Assembly: GCF_031455095.1 (NCBI RefSeq)
Contig: NZ_JAVDSB010000002.1
Coordinates: forward strand, 372,001 to 436,000
DNA length: 64,000 bases
Direction of reading: 5' to 3'
DNA from: Paenibacillus_E qinlingensis_A
Lineage (GTDB): Bacteria; Bacillota; Bacilli; Paenibacillales; NBRC-103111
Positions 26,267-34,694 of this stretch are shown here, piece by piece. The notes beneath the pieces were generated by a model that saw nothing but the letters and a program-made list of their open reading frames with translations, did no database searches and was not told the DNA's origin. The stretch's first letter is position 1. Every line of letters starts with the position of its first letter. The translations under genes and the position numbers were made by a program.

Positions 26267-27742
26267 ATGCTGTTCGTTACCTTAGTCCTGCTTATTTTCA
26301 CGATATTGTTCACGTATAAAAAGCTAAATCATGCCTCTACTCGCTTCATGTATGGCATCATTATCGGCTGGGTGCTTTCGTTCGTATCCTTCATGTTGTA
26401 CCTAAGTAAATTCAATTATTATTACAATGTCATTCAAGGGTTCTTTGATTTCAGCCCTGGTACATGGAATTATTTGGTATTAACCAAATTCAACCCTAAC
26501 TGGCTCATTCGCATGCTGAACGTCGGTGTCGGACTGTTTTACTGCTCCTTGCTTGGCTTCTCGGTGGCCTTCACCCGCAGTCTCAGCCTGTCGAAGCAGC
26601 GTTTGGTTTATGGCGGCATCTCCCTCTTTTTTATCGTGGAGACGTTGTACTATGATCCTGTTTTTCATATCTCCTTGAGCCATTGGATGGATAGTCTTGT
26701 CGTCCTTACCACGATCGAAACAACCTTAACGTGCCTTCGTTATCTCATACTTTTTGTTGCTTTTGGCGTACTTTTCAACTACTATTTGAATTATCCAAAA
26801 ATTAAATTTATTAAAAATCTAACCCTGTATCATGTTCTGCTTTTTATTCCGCTCGTCGTCATCCATCTATTCATTTTCTCATGGGCCCCCAAAGTATTGG
26901 TTAAAGAAACATATTTGAAGGATTATTTCAACTATCTGCAGCCTCCGCTTGGCTATCAGTCGATTCTACTCCCTGTGTTTCCATTTGCCATCTATTTAAC
27001 CCTAATCTTGATGATTTACTTCGTTTTCAAATTTAATGCCATTGAGAATTACCGTAAAAACCGTGATATTCAAATTAATAAAAGTCTCGACACGGCTACG
27101 CTCGGAACGCGCGCTTTTACACATGCACTCAAGAATCATTTGATTGGCATTCAGTCCGAGGCTGCTTATTTGAAAGAGCGTCATCAAGCAGACAGTGAGT
27201 CGCTGTATAGTCTCAACCTTATTTTACAATCGTCGCAGACAGCACTCTCCAGCATAAACGATGCAGCAGATAAATTAAAAAATATGAACCTGAATCTCCA
27301 ACCGATGTCCATCGATCTTCCCGTTCAGGCGGCTATTGCTCGATTAAGCGAGCAAGCTAGCAGCTGCCAAGTCGACTATTCGCCTGGCACGCTGCACACG
27401 ATCAGCTATATGGATTTCGCTCATTTGACCGAAGCTATCTATAACCTGCTCCTCAATGCCAGCGAATCCCTGCAGTTCCGAGCAGATGGACGCATTGTGG
27501 TTGAACGGAGTCAGCAGAACGGCTGGGCGCTTTTGCGAATTTCCGATAACGGACCTGGCGTGCCTGAGGAACATTTGGAAGCCATTTTCGATCCATTTTT
27601 CACGACAAAAGCTTCGGTTAATAATTGGGGGATCGGCTTGTCTTATTGTCATAAAATCATTCTAGGCCACGATGGTAAGATTGTCGTAGAAAGCAAGAAA
27701 GACGTCGGGACATCCTTTACGGTGTTCCTGCCGATCATCTAG
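26267..27742 (+). CDS. Multi-pass membrane sensor histidine kinase
   Basis: The 491-residue protein has seven or so transmembrane segments (residues 1-255), then a dimerisation/phosphoacceptor helix with His286 in FTHALKNHLIG, and an HATPase domain with N box (LTEAIYNLLLNASESL), G1 box (ISDNGPGVPEE), F box (IFDPFFTTK) and G2 box (NWGIGLSYC). It probably senses a membrane or envelope cue, since it lacks a large extracellular domain. It is followed 35 bases later by its NarL-type regulator and is divergent from the sulfatase operon, which the pair likely controls. Confidence 0.93.
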   Translation: MLFVTLVLLIFTILFTYKKLNHASTRFMYGIIIGWVLSFVSFMLYLSKFNYYYNVIQGFFDFSPGTWNYLVLTKFNPNWLIRMLNVGVGLFYCSLLGFSVAFTRSLSLSKQRLVYGGISLFFIVETLYYDPVFHISLSHWMDSLVVLTTIETTLTCLRYLILFVAFGVLFNYYLNYPKIKFIKNLTLYHVLLFIPLVVIHLFIFSWAPKVLVKETYLKDYFNYLQPPLGYQSILLPVFPFAIYLTLILMIYFVFKFNAIENYRKNRDIQINKSLDTATLGTRAFTHALKNHLIGIQSEAAYLKERHQADSESLYSLNLILQSSQTALSSINDAADKLKNMNLNLQPMSIDLPVQAAIARLSEQASSCQVDYSPGTLHTISYMDFAHLTEAIYNLLLNASESLQFRADGRIVVERSQQNGWALLRISDNGPGVPEEHLEAIFDPFFTTKASVNNWGIGLSYCHKIILGHDGKIVVESKKDVGTSFTVFLPII

Positions 27743-27777
27743 AGGAATGGACAGCTGATGAAAGGGGAACCTGCACA

Positions 27778-28464
27778 ATGACACAACAACCAATCCGCAT
27801 TCTCATCGCCGATGATATGGAAGCCCACCTCCGAAGGCTGGAAAGAACATTCGCCAAATATGATGATTTTACTTGTGTAGCCCGTGCTTCAACGGGGCAC
27901 GATGCCGTTATTCAAGCAGCGCTTCATCAACCGAATGTGATTCTCATGGATATCGAGATGGAGTCTCAGTTTGCTGGCATTCAAGCGGCTAAATTAATTA
28001 GCGAAAAGTACCCGCAGATGAAAATCATCGTACTCACCGTTCACAAGGATGAGAACTTCATCTTTGCAGCCTTCCAGACAGGTATTACGGACTATTTGCT
28101 TAAAAACGCTGCTGACGTTGAAATCGTGGAGGCCGTGCGTGCCGCTTATATGAATGCTTCTCCAATTCGTCCTATGATCGCTGAGAAAATTCGCGAGGAA
28201 TTTGCTCGGGTGAAGCGAGCCGAAAGTTCCCTGCTGAACATTATTCAGATCATATCCGAGCTAACGCCCAGCGAATTACAAGTGCTACGACTTCTGTGCG
28301 AAGGCAAGAAGCGGAAGCAAATTGCTGAGGAGCGCTGCGTGGAATATGAAACGATCAAAAAACAAATCAACTCCATTCTCAAAAAATTCCAAATGCCCGA
28401 TTCGGCATTGGTCATCCAAACGATTAACGATTTACGCATTTTCGAGGTAATGAAGAAGCTCTAG
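27778..28464 (+). CDS. NarL/FixJ-type response regulator
   Basis: The 228-residue protein has a receiver domain (acid pair Asp12-Asp13, phosphoacceptor Asp58 in VILMDIEM, conserved Thr in IVLTVHKDE and Lys in YLLKNA) and a LuxR-type HTH (ELTPSELQVLRLLCEGKKRKQIAEE, about residues 160-215). The phosphorylated protein would bind DNA as a dimer. It has an AAAGGGGA site, forms an operon with the histidine kinase and ends at a strong terminator. The 29-bp box between the divergent operons is a candidate target. Confidence 0.93.
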   Translation: MTQQPIRILIADDMEAHLRRLERTFAKYDDFTCVARASTGHDAVIQAALHQPNVILMDIEMESQFAGIQAAKLISEKYPQMKIIVLTVHKDENFIFAAFQTGITDYLLKNAADVEIVEAVRAAYMNASPIRPMIAEKIREEFARVKRAESSLLNIIQIISELTPSELQVLRLLCEGKKRKQIAEERCVEYETIKKQINSILKKFQMPDSALVIQTINDLRIFEVMKKL

Positions 28465-28490
28465 TCTAGGTTCGAGTCGACGTAAGAGAA

Positions 28491-28525
28491 ACCGTCAGTT
28501 CAATTGAACTGACGGTCCTTTTTAT
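28491..28525 (+). terminator. Rho-independent terminator of the two-component operon
   Basis: A perfect 26-base palindrome (28491-28516, arms starting ACCGTCAGTT) is followed by CCTTTTTATTT. It lies 27 bases after the response regulator stop. Confidence 0.92.
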
Positions 28526-28544
28526 TTCAGAATCTAAAAAAGGA

Positions 28545-28719
28545 TGCGAATATACATCTTTTTCCACTAGAAAAGTCGTAGTCTACTAGCAAAGATGCAA
28601 TAATACATCTTTTTATACCATATTTACCCTTTTTATGGAATATCGGTAAAAAAGGATGTATTTTCGCAGCAATTCCTAAATAAACGGTCTATTCTTCTTA
28701 AAAAAGATGTATTTTTGCA
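28545..28719. repeat. Four copies of a 19-21-bp repeat, two in each orientation
   Basis: The unit TGCRAWWATACATCYTTTTT occurs on the plus strand at 28545-28563 and 28596-28614 and on the minus strand at 28648-28668 and 28700-28719. The copies are spaced about 51-52 bases apart. The two-forward, two-reverse arrangement can fold into nested hairpins. It fills the 280-base spacer between the response regulator and the TagO-like gene, where no coding region is seen. Confidence 0.85.
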
Positions 28720-28760
28720 GTTCTCTGCTCATAGCGAGATGCTGAATGGGAACCCAAATA

Positions 28761-28781
28761 GGGGTAAGCGCTGCTTACCCC
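28761..28781 (-). terminator. Hairpin after the TagO-like gene
   Basis: A perfect 9-bp stem (GGGGTAAGC/GCTTACCCC, three-base loop) lies 26 bases past the stop of the gene at 28807. It has no T run, so termination by it alone is uncertain. Confidence 0.5.
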
Positions 28782-28806
28782 AAAACCCAAAACATATAAG
28801 AACTGA

Positions 28807-29889
28807 TTAATTCTCCTCACGAACTCGCCGTAACTTCCGGAGTAGTTGATACAATGGACGATTGCCTTTAAATATGCCTACTAATTCAGCTCCAGCTAAT
28901 GTTAGCAGGGCTAGCAGTAACAACAACATAACGAGAGTGATAGCCGATGTGGATGCTTTGGTAAGTATAATGGCACACATACCCAGGAATGATGAAATGC
29001 CATATAACGTATATACCGTGCTACGACGACTAACCCCAATGTCAGTCAGTCTGTGATGAACATGTCCACGATCAGCCTCATATAATGGGCGACCTTGAAT
29101 ACCACGACGTGTCATCGCAAGGAGCGTATCTAATAGCGGAACACCTAAAATGAGTAAAGGAATGATAAAAGATACGAATACAGCTTGTTTGAAGCCAAGT
29201 ATTGAAATGACAGCCAGTACAAATCCAAGAAACGCAGAGCCTGATTCACCCATAAAAATTGAAGCAGGTTCAGAGTTGAACATATAAAAGCCTGCTAAGC
29301 TTCCAAGCAAGGTTGCACTTAATACCAGTACGATCATATTGCCAGTTAACCCTGCGATAATACAGAGCGTAATACATGAAATTCCCGCGATTCCAGTAGC
29401 CAAACCGTCTAAACCATCTATCCAATTAAGCGCATTGATTAATCCCACAATCCATAAGACTGTTAGTACGATTGAAATCCATCCTGGGAAATAAAGATCT
29501 TGAGCAAATGGAATATGTACTTGGTCAACCGTGTAACCCGATAAGGCTACTGTCATCGCAGCAAGAATTTGGCCAAGCAATTTCCACTTCGCAGACAACG
29601 TGTACACATCATCAAGGACACCTACGATTTCAATCATAAACGCTGCAACAAGTAGCCCCCAGAATGCGGGAAGTGACGGTATGATTTGGGGATACATCAT
29701 AGAAAGGGCTGACATAAAGGAGATGAATATAGCTAGTCCCCCTAGTCGAGGCATAATTGTACTATGCATTGTACGATGATTCGGAACAGCTACAGCACCT
29801 ATCGCAATGGAAATCCGTCGTATTAAAGGTATGATTAGTACTACGATGATTCCTGAAATCATAAATCCAATTAGTGATGAAACAAACAT
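28807..29889 (-). CDS. tagO: Undecaprenyl-phosphate sugar-1-phosphate transferase (TagO/WecA family)
   Basis: The 360-residue membrane protein of about eleven segments transfers a sugar phosphate (usually GlcNAc-1-P) from UDP-sugar to undecaprenyl phosphate, the first step of wall teichoic acid or surface glycan synthesis. Family motifs are GVLDDVYTLSAKWK (Asp93-Asp94), NALNWIDGLDGLATG and the cytoplasmic EADRGHVHHRL loop. The third motif reads IFMGESGSAFLG, with Glu215 where the family has a metal-binding Asp (FMGD). It stands alone between repeat-rich DNA and a secreted protein gene. Confidence 0.88.
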   Translation of the reverse strand: MFVSSLIGFMISGIIVVLIIPLIRRISIAIGAVAVPNHRTMHSTIMPRLGGLAIFISFMSALSMMYPQIIPSLPAFWGLLVAAFMIEIVGVLDDVYTLSAKWKLLGQILAAMTVALSGYTVDQVHIPFAQDLYFPGWISIVLTVLWIVGLINALNWIDGLDGLATGIAGISCITLCIIAGLTGNMIVLVLSATLLGSLAGFYMFNSEPASIFMGESGSAFLGFVLAVISILGFKQAVFVSFIIPLLILGVPLLDTLLAMTRRGIQGRPLYEADRGHVHHRLTDIGVSRRSTVYTLYGISSFLGMCAIILTKASTSAITLVMLLLLLALLTLAGAELVGIFKGNRPLYQLLRKLRRVREEN

Positions 29890-29943
29890 TACCTACCACT
29901 CCTAAAATATAATAATGAAGCATTCACTCTTACGGTATACCGA

Positions 29944-31545
29944 CTATTTGTTGGTCAACGATATCCTCTGTATGCTGGATCCGCTGGATGTATCAACAAG
30001 AATCCCCTCGTCCGACGTAAGCATGCGCGAAATAGGATTCGCTACTTTCAACTGCAGGCGGCCTAAGTTATCCAGGATTATGACACCGTAGTCTTCTTTT
30101 TCATCAAGCCGGCAGATGAGTTGATTGTTCAACACTCGCACTTCGGAGACAGGTGTACGCCATACGAGCGGGTCTTCTCTGTTCAAATCGACCTGGTACA
30201 GATTGAATTGGTTCGCTACTTTCTTCGTTGCGTAAAATACGTTGCCATCAATGCTGTCAAACCATGATGTCGGATGGTCGGAAAGTTTCGTTTCGCCCGT
30301 TCCATCCAGTGCGGACGAATATAAGGCGTAATTCTCATCTTTTACATAGTACAGCTTGTTAGCAATGATTCGGAATAAGTTGACACTTGCATCGACGATC
30401 ATCGTGCTTTTATTCGTTTTCAGGTTGATTTTATATATGTTGTTTAAGTCAGTTTGCCCATGAGATGCTAACACGTACACATCGTCTCCGATTACGGATG
30501 TCGAGAAACCATTGTCAATATTTTCCACGTCTCCATTATACGTGACATGACTGCCGTATAACACGCCCGAATCTCCAACACGCTTTCTGTTCGTTCCATC
30601 TTGACCTGGAGGCACTATATACAAATTGCCTCTTTCGTATGCCGCAGCGCCTTGAAGAACAATTAACGTGCCGTCATGCGTGTCGTGGAAGTCCAAATAT
30701 CCGGAGAGCATCAACTCAGCTTTCCCGTCATCACTGATTTTCACAAACCTGTCGCTGCCCGTAAAACCTCCCCCCATGTGGTAGGTAAACCACAGCGAGT
30801 TGTCACGGATTTGAAAGGATATTACCCATGGTGTCCTATCTGTATTGCCGAAGCTATATGCATATATCTCCTCCTTGAGGGAGGGCTGCTGCACAGGAGC
30901 ACGATATACATGGTTCGTAGTCCCCGTCGTCTCGACGAAATAATAATATCCCTTGAAAAGGGCAACACCGTTCTTATCCGCATATGCAGGAAGGTCGACT
31001 GTTTGCATTTGCGTGTTATGGGACGTGATGCTAAGTCCGCTGGAATTGTCCCATTTGTACTCCCATCCAAAATCGTCATGCGCGAAGCGCCATGTCATTG
31101 GGAAATACGTTACGTCTCGGAAGCTTAACAGTGGATACTTTTCTTTGGTATTGTCAATGACCTTCCCGTTAATAGTAACACTCGATGTGGGGACCTCGGC
31201 TGCATAGGTAACCGCATTACGATGATTAGAATGATAGGGCATATAGGAGGAAGTCACCTCGTTTTGCCTAATGTTCAAACCTTCATCTGGTGACCAATTC
31301 GCTTCCAAGCCAAGCAGTCTCGTATCATACCAGGTCATCGGAAAGTAAGTGATATCACGATAAACCAAGAGCGGATATTCACGGAACTGATTGTCAACCG
31401 TATTGCCGTTCAAGTTTACCTCGAAGTCTGGCAGCGTAACCTTCACGCTAACATCTGCGGCTAGAGCACTCCCCACAGGCATCAATATACTCATGCATAA
31501 TGAAAATATACTAACTAGACCGATACCAAGCTTATTCACATTCAT
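29944..31545 (-). CDS. Secreted protein with copper amine oxidase-like repeats and DUF5050-like propeller
   Basis: The 533-residue exported protein has a signal peptide ending in ALAAD. Two repeats follow (residues 40-100 and 120-180), each with YPLL-x-x-RD-x-TYFPMTW, a variant of the copper_amine_oxidN module. The C-terminal 330 residues form repeated strands typical of DUF5050/beta-propeller proteins (LYIVPPGQDGTNRKRV; NNIYKINLKTNKSTMIVD; LYYVKDENYALYSSALDGTGETKLSD). Role unknown, perhaps surface binding. The ATG at 31545 is only two bases from GGGAG, so the in-frame GTG two codons later may be the real start. Confidence 0.8.
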   Translation of the reverse strand: MNVNKLGIGLVSIFSLCMSILMPVGSALAADVSVKVTLPDFEVNLNGNTVDNQFREYPLLVYRDITYFPMTWYDTRLLGLEANWSPDEGLNIRQNEVTSSYMPYHSNHRNAVTYAAEVPTSSVTINGKVIDNTKEKYPLLSFRDVTYFPMTWRFAHDDFGWEYKWDNSSGLSITSHNTQMQTVDLPAYADKNGVALFKGYYYFVETTGTTNHVYRAPVQQPSLKEEIYAYSFGNTDRTPWVISFQIRDNSLWFTYHMGGGFTGSDRFVKISDDGKAELMLSGYLDFHDTHDGTLIVLQGAAAYERGNLYIVPPGQDGTNRKRVGDSGVLYGSHVTYNGDVENIDNGFSTSVIGDDVYVLASHGQTDLNNIYKINLKTNKSTMIVDASVNLFRIIANKLYYVKDENYALYSSALDGTGETKLSDHPTSWFDSIDGNVFYATKKVANQFNLYQVDLNREDPLVWRTPVSEVRVLNNQLICRLDEKEDYGVIILDNLGRLQLKVANPISRMLTSDEGILVDTSSGSSIQRISLTNK

Positions 31546-31640
31546 CGCTCCCAGTATTCATTTCTAATCAATTAGACGAAGCAAAAAGTAATAAGTTTCC
31601 ATTTACAACTTCAAGCACTTGATTTTTTCAAAATCCGATT

Positions 31641-31668
31641 AAAAAAAGCCCGCAAATTACGCGGACTT
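31641..31668 (-). terminator. Rho-independent terminator
   Basis: The stem AAGCCCGC/GCGGACTT (arms 31646-31653 and 31661-31668, one mismatch) is followed on the minus strand by seven T. It lies 16 bases past the stop of the small membrane protein gene. Confidence 0.8.
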
Positions 31669-31683
31669 GATTCGTATTATAGA

Positions 31684-31941
31684 TTAAATATTAGATAACA
31701 CTACCGAAGCAATCATGCCAGTAACAGGAATCCAAAAGAGATATGATTTAAAAAGTTTTACTAATCGACTGTGTTGTGCATTTACCATTTTTGTATGGTC
31801 GTGATTCATTTGTAAGTCGGTTGCTGCACCAGTCGTATTCCAAGTGTTGAAAAAGTTACTGCCAGAGGAAAATAGAAATACAGTAATTACCAAAAAAATT
31901 AATGAACCCATAAATAAATAATCCGATATTTGTTCTAGCAT
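31684..31941 (-). CDS. Small two-pass membrane protein, unknown function
   Basis: The 85-residue product has hydrophobic segments at about residues 9-26 (LFMGSLIFLVITVFLFSS) and 66-84 (SYLFWIPVTGMIASVVLS), joined by a polar loop rich in N, H and K. The ATG at 31941 follows GAGGAGGAG. It has its own terminator. I do not recognise the family. Confidence 0.65.
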   Translation of the reverse strand: MLEQISDYLFMGSLIFLVITVFLFSSGSNFFNTWNTTGAATDLQMNHDHTKMVNAQHSRLVKLFKSYLFWIPVTGMIASVVLSNI

Positions 31942-32061
31942 ATCTGATCACTCTCCTCCTCGATGTTCTCTATTTCATTATACAGCAACAACGACTTGGA
32001 TTCTATTTATTTACTTTTTTGGAATGTTTTTTACCGTTCTTTTAGCTTTCATTGACATTAC

Positions 32062-32610
32062 CTAATGCAGTTCCGCCTGATCAGCTAGTGTCCATATATG
32101 TTCATCTGTATTCCATATCGTGGATTTGGTCTTTAATACGATATCCGCTATATGAAAGTTTCCGTTAGAACGTTCCCATACTACTCTGGCTGCTTTGTGA
32201 TCTTTACGCAACAAAATGCCATATTGAGAGTCACCCGTTTTATATGCTTTTTTTGCCTCGTTTAGCGCCATAAAGAACGATTGCTCTTCAACATCTGAAA
32301 GTTGGTTGGTGAAATGCTTGTCAATATCTACGCCGTAAATTAAATCCCAGTCATCCTTTTTAAATTCTTCACCATAACTCTCTTCAATCTTACTAATTCC
32401 ATTTCCCCATGATTTGTACAATCGCTCTACGACTTCCTTCTTCTGATGTTGCTCTGCTGGTACAGTTACTACTTTAAAGGTCGTTGTATGTTCTTTTTCT
32501 TTTGGAGTAGAAGTAGTAGAAGTTGTAGAAGTAGCGAATGCAGGAGTAAGTGCGAGTATTCCTGCAACTACCGCACCAGTAATTGTCATAGTGATCCACA
32601 TTTTTTTCAT
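32062..32610 (-). CDS. Exported protein of unknown function
   Basis: The 182-residue protein has a signal peptide (MKKMWITMTITGAVVAGILALTPAFA), a Ser/Thr-rich linker (about 27-36), then an alpha/beta domain without recognised motifs (VVERLYKSWGNGISKIEESYGEEFKKDDWDLIYGVDIDKHF). The start follows GGAGAGGG. It stands alone between two genes of unknown function and may be an envelope protein specific to this lineage. Confidence 0.6.
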   Translation of the reverse strand: MKKMWITMTITGAVVAGILALTPAFATSTTSTTSTPKEKEHTTTFKVVTVPAEQHQKKEVVERLYKSWGNGISKIEESYGEEFKKDDWDLIYGVDIDKHFTNQLSDVEEQSFFMALNEAKKAYKTGDSQYGILLRKDHKAARVVWERSNGNFHIADIVLKTKSTIWNTDEHIWTLADQAELH

Positions 32611-32780
32611 ATCCTATTCCCTCTCCAAAGTACTAACAAATAATCCCATATATATAGACGCTGCCAATGCATGGATAGTTGCATTTCCTTTCCAACAGTT
32701 CATGAATGCGGAAGATTCGCGATCGTTTTGATGTATAATAACCAAAGGATACTCTATACCATTAAAAAGGGGGCGTTCCA

Positions 32781-33191
32781 TTGAATAAGTATATATGTAT
32801 TGGCTTAACATTCATGGTTCTAGGCTTTTTAGGCTTAATCATTTTTATAACTACCATAAATAATAATCCACACCATATTTACCTTTTGCCCGAAAATTTT
32901 GTTGGAGAAGTACAAGTTACTTTCGATCAATTGGATTACCCACCGCTTCCAAAAGAAGAAAATGCATTTATTTATACCATTCCAAAATCAGGTAAGTTGA
33001 AAACCTCAAATACCATGGAAAGTGGAGGTGTTGAGGTTAACTATGTTGATAATCAAGGTCAGCGTAAGAAAGTAAGCCATGAACAATTTCATGGTGTGTC
33101 TTCGCATGGTGGAGGCGAAGATAATCTAACAGTTGCTAGAACATTTATAGGCACAAAAGAACAGTACGATGATTATTTGAAGCAACAATAG
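32781..33191 (+). CDS. DUF6843-like exported or membrane-anchored protein
   Basis: The 136-residue protein starts at TTG 32781 (AAAAAGGGGGCG upstream, no competing ATG) and has one N-terminal hydrophobic segment (about 4-24). The body (YLLPENFVGEVQVTFDQLDYPPLPKEENAFIYTIPKSGKLKTS) resembles DUF6843 proteins, whose function is unknown. A TATAAT -10 lies at 32734-32739. It is immediately followed by a palindromic repeat and the IS3-family element. Confidence 0.7.
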   Translation: MNKYICIGLTFMVLGFLGLIIFITTINNNPHHIYLLPENFVGEVQVTFDQLDYPPLPKEENAFIYTIPKSGKLKTSNTMESGGVEVNYVDNQGQRKKVSHEQFHGVSSHGGGEDNLTVARTFIGTKEQYDDYLKQQ

Positions 33192-33196
33192 TGTGC

Positions 33197-33333
33197 AATA
33201 AAGTTACGGGAAAACGCTAATCCGTGCTAACGGACGACCAGTTGAACAATAACGTTATGCGATAACGTTAGAAGCTCCAAAATCGAAGTTTCCTGCGTAT
33301 TTCAACGCTTTAGCGTTATACCATCACTTTATT
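33197..33333. repeat. Nested palindromic element, MITE-like
   Basis: Imperfect 28-base inverted repeats (33197-33224 and 33306-33333, 21 of 28 matched) enclose a perfect central palindrome AACGTTAT-GCG-ATAACGTT (33251-33269). A further short one, AACGCT-TT-AGCGTT (33304-33317), overlaps the right arm. The element starts six bases after the DUF6843-like gene and contains no gene. It could be a small non-autonomous element or a decayed terminator cluster. Confidence 0.6.
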
Positions 33334-33452
33334 TCCTGTGCTAATAAGAAAACACGCAAGATAAGATGATGCCTGCATCTAGAATAAAAAGTGGACGTCT
33401 CTTAGTGTAGAAGTAATAATAATCTTAACTATGAACTAAGAGGTGTTTGTCC

Positions 33453-33749
33453 ATGAGCGATTCAAGACAACGATATAATGAAACTTTTAAACGTGAAGCT
33501 GTAAAGTATGTGCAAGAGCAAACGAAATCTCTCGAGCATATCGCCGATGAGTTGAATATTAATCCTGGTACCCTACGAAACTGGTTGGGGAAATATCGGG
33601 AGTTCGATCATGAACCTGTGAACAAAATGGAAAACCTTCGTGAACAGTCTCAGCTTATTGACGATCAGAAACGGGAAATTGAGGATTTGAAAGAAGAGAT
33701 CGCAATTCTAAAAAAGGCCATGCACATCTTCAGCAAAGAAAAGAACTGA
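33453..33749 (+). CDS. IS3-family transposase OrfA (HTH subunit)
   Basis: The 98-residue DNA-binding subunit has an HTH_Tnp_1 domain (YNETFKREAVKYVQEQTKSLEHIADELNINPGTLRNWLGKY, residues 6-47) and a C-terminal leucine-zipper-like coiled coil (QLIDDQKREIEDLKEEIAILKKAM). The ATG at 33453 follows AGAGGTG. It contains the A-AAA-AAG slippery heptamer at 33710-33716, where a -1 shift would join it to OrfB. Confidence 0.92.
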   Translation: MSDSRQRYNETFKREAVKYVQEQTKSLEHIADELNINPGTLRNWLGKYREFDHEPVNKMENLREQSQLIDDQKREIEDLKEEIAILKKAMHIFSKEKN

Positions 33750-33787
33750 GGTTTAAGTTTATTGAAGATCACCGCTCCGAGTTTCGA

Positions 33788-34621
33788 TTGGAGAAGATGT
33801 GCAAAGTGTTAAAGGTCTCCAAGAGCGGATATTACAAATGGCGAGTAGCTGAGGTCTCTGAGCAGTGCAAACGCAAAGAAGAAATAACAGATCGTATTAA
33901 ATATTACTTTCAATTCAAGCATGAAATCTATGGCAGCCCACGCATACACAAAGAACTTTTGAAGGAAGGCCTGTGTGTCTCGGAACGGACGGTCGGCCTT
34001 ATTATGCGTGAACAAGGGCTGCGCTCTTGTATGGCACGGAAATTTAGAGTTCAAACAACGGATTCAAATCACGATCAGCCGATTGCTCCCAATCTCCTTC
34101 AGCAAGACTTTACAGCAACAAAGCCAAATGAAAAATGGGTGGCCGATATTACTTACATTCCATGTCGCCAAGGAAAGCTCTACCTTGCAAGCATTCTGGA
34201 CCTCTACACGAAGCAAATTGTTGGATGGAAACTAAGCGACCGAATGACAACAGACCTCGTCTTAGATGCACTTAAACAGGCTCATAGCGTCAAAAAGCCT
34301 GGTAAAGACCTGATTCACCATTCCGACCGAGGCTCTCAATATGCCTCTAAGGAGTACCGCAGTCAGCTAGAAAGCTACGAGATAACGCCGAGTATGAGTC
34401 GTAAAGGTAACTGTTATGACAATGCTTGTATTGAGGCATTTCATAGCATTTTGAAGCGCGAGTTCATCTACAGTAACCCTAAATTTAAGACTAAACAGGA
34501 AGCCCAGCAAAAGCTGTACAGGTATCTTGAGTTCTTTTACAACAGAACAAGGTCGAATAGCACAATTGGTTACATATCTCCCGCTCAATTTGAGCAGCTA
34601 TACTACCAGCAGGTGGCTTAA
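33788..34621 (+). CDS. IS3-family transposase OrfB (DDE integrase core)
   Basis: The catalytic subunit has an HTH_21-like region (EIYGSPRIHKELLKEG) and an rve integrase core with the DDE triad: Asp in KWVADITYIP, Asp in HHSDRGSQYAS, Glu in NCYDNACIEAFHSILK. The frame is open upstream to 33716, so the active transposase is probably the OrfAB fusion made by -1 frameshifting; the TTG at 33788 is only the first possible independent start. Length and motifs are complete. Confidence 0.93.
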   Translation: MEKMCKVLKVSKSGYYKWRVAEVSEQCKRKEEITDRIKYYFQFKHEIYGSPRIHKELLKEGLCVSERTVGLIMREQGLRSCMARKFRVQTTDSNHDQPIAPNLLQQDFTATKPNEKWVADITYIPCRQGKLYLASILDLYTKQIVGWKLSDRMTTDLVLDALKQAHSVKKPGKDLIHHSDRGSQYASKEYRSQLESYEITPSMSRKGNCYDNACIEAFHSILKREFIYSNPKFKTKQEAQQKLYRYLEFFYNRTRSNSTIGYISPAQFEQLYYQQVA

Positions 34622-34694
34622 CTTAGTGACGTCCACTTTCTTGACAGAAGAGCAGCCATCACCTTGTCTTGCGTGTTCTTCAGCCATTTAGCCA

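Larger units (their letters stand above)
33381..34646 (+). mobile_element. IS3-family insertion sequence
   Basis: About 1.27 kb with orfA and orfB in the overlapping IS3 arrangement. The ends carry inverted repeats around the core AAAGTGGACGTC (left at 33388-33399, complement near 34628-34639). The right end finishes in TTGACA at 34646; the left terminus is less clear (33381-33385). AGAA flanks both sides (33381-33384 and 34646-34649) and may be the target duplication. Both reading frames are intact, so it may still be active. Confidence 0.85.
33351..34677 (-). other. Long terminator-like palindrome split by the IS element
   Basis: The 26-base arms 33351-33376 and 34652-34677 are inverted repeats matching at 23 of 26 positions (AACACGCAAGA...TGATG...CTGC), and the whole IS lies between them. 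On the minus strand the right arm begins 17 bases past the esterase stop, and the left arm is followed by TTTCTTATTAG. This suggests the original structure was the esterase terminator. Confidence 0.8.

Noticed and set aside
32614..32811. Minus-strand frame of 65 codons
   Set aside because: It overlaps the promoter and start of the DUF6843-like gene on the other strand and has no ribosome binding site.
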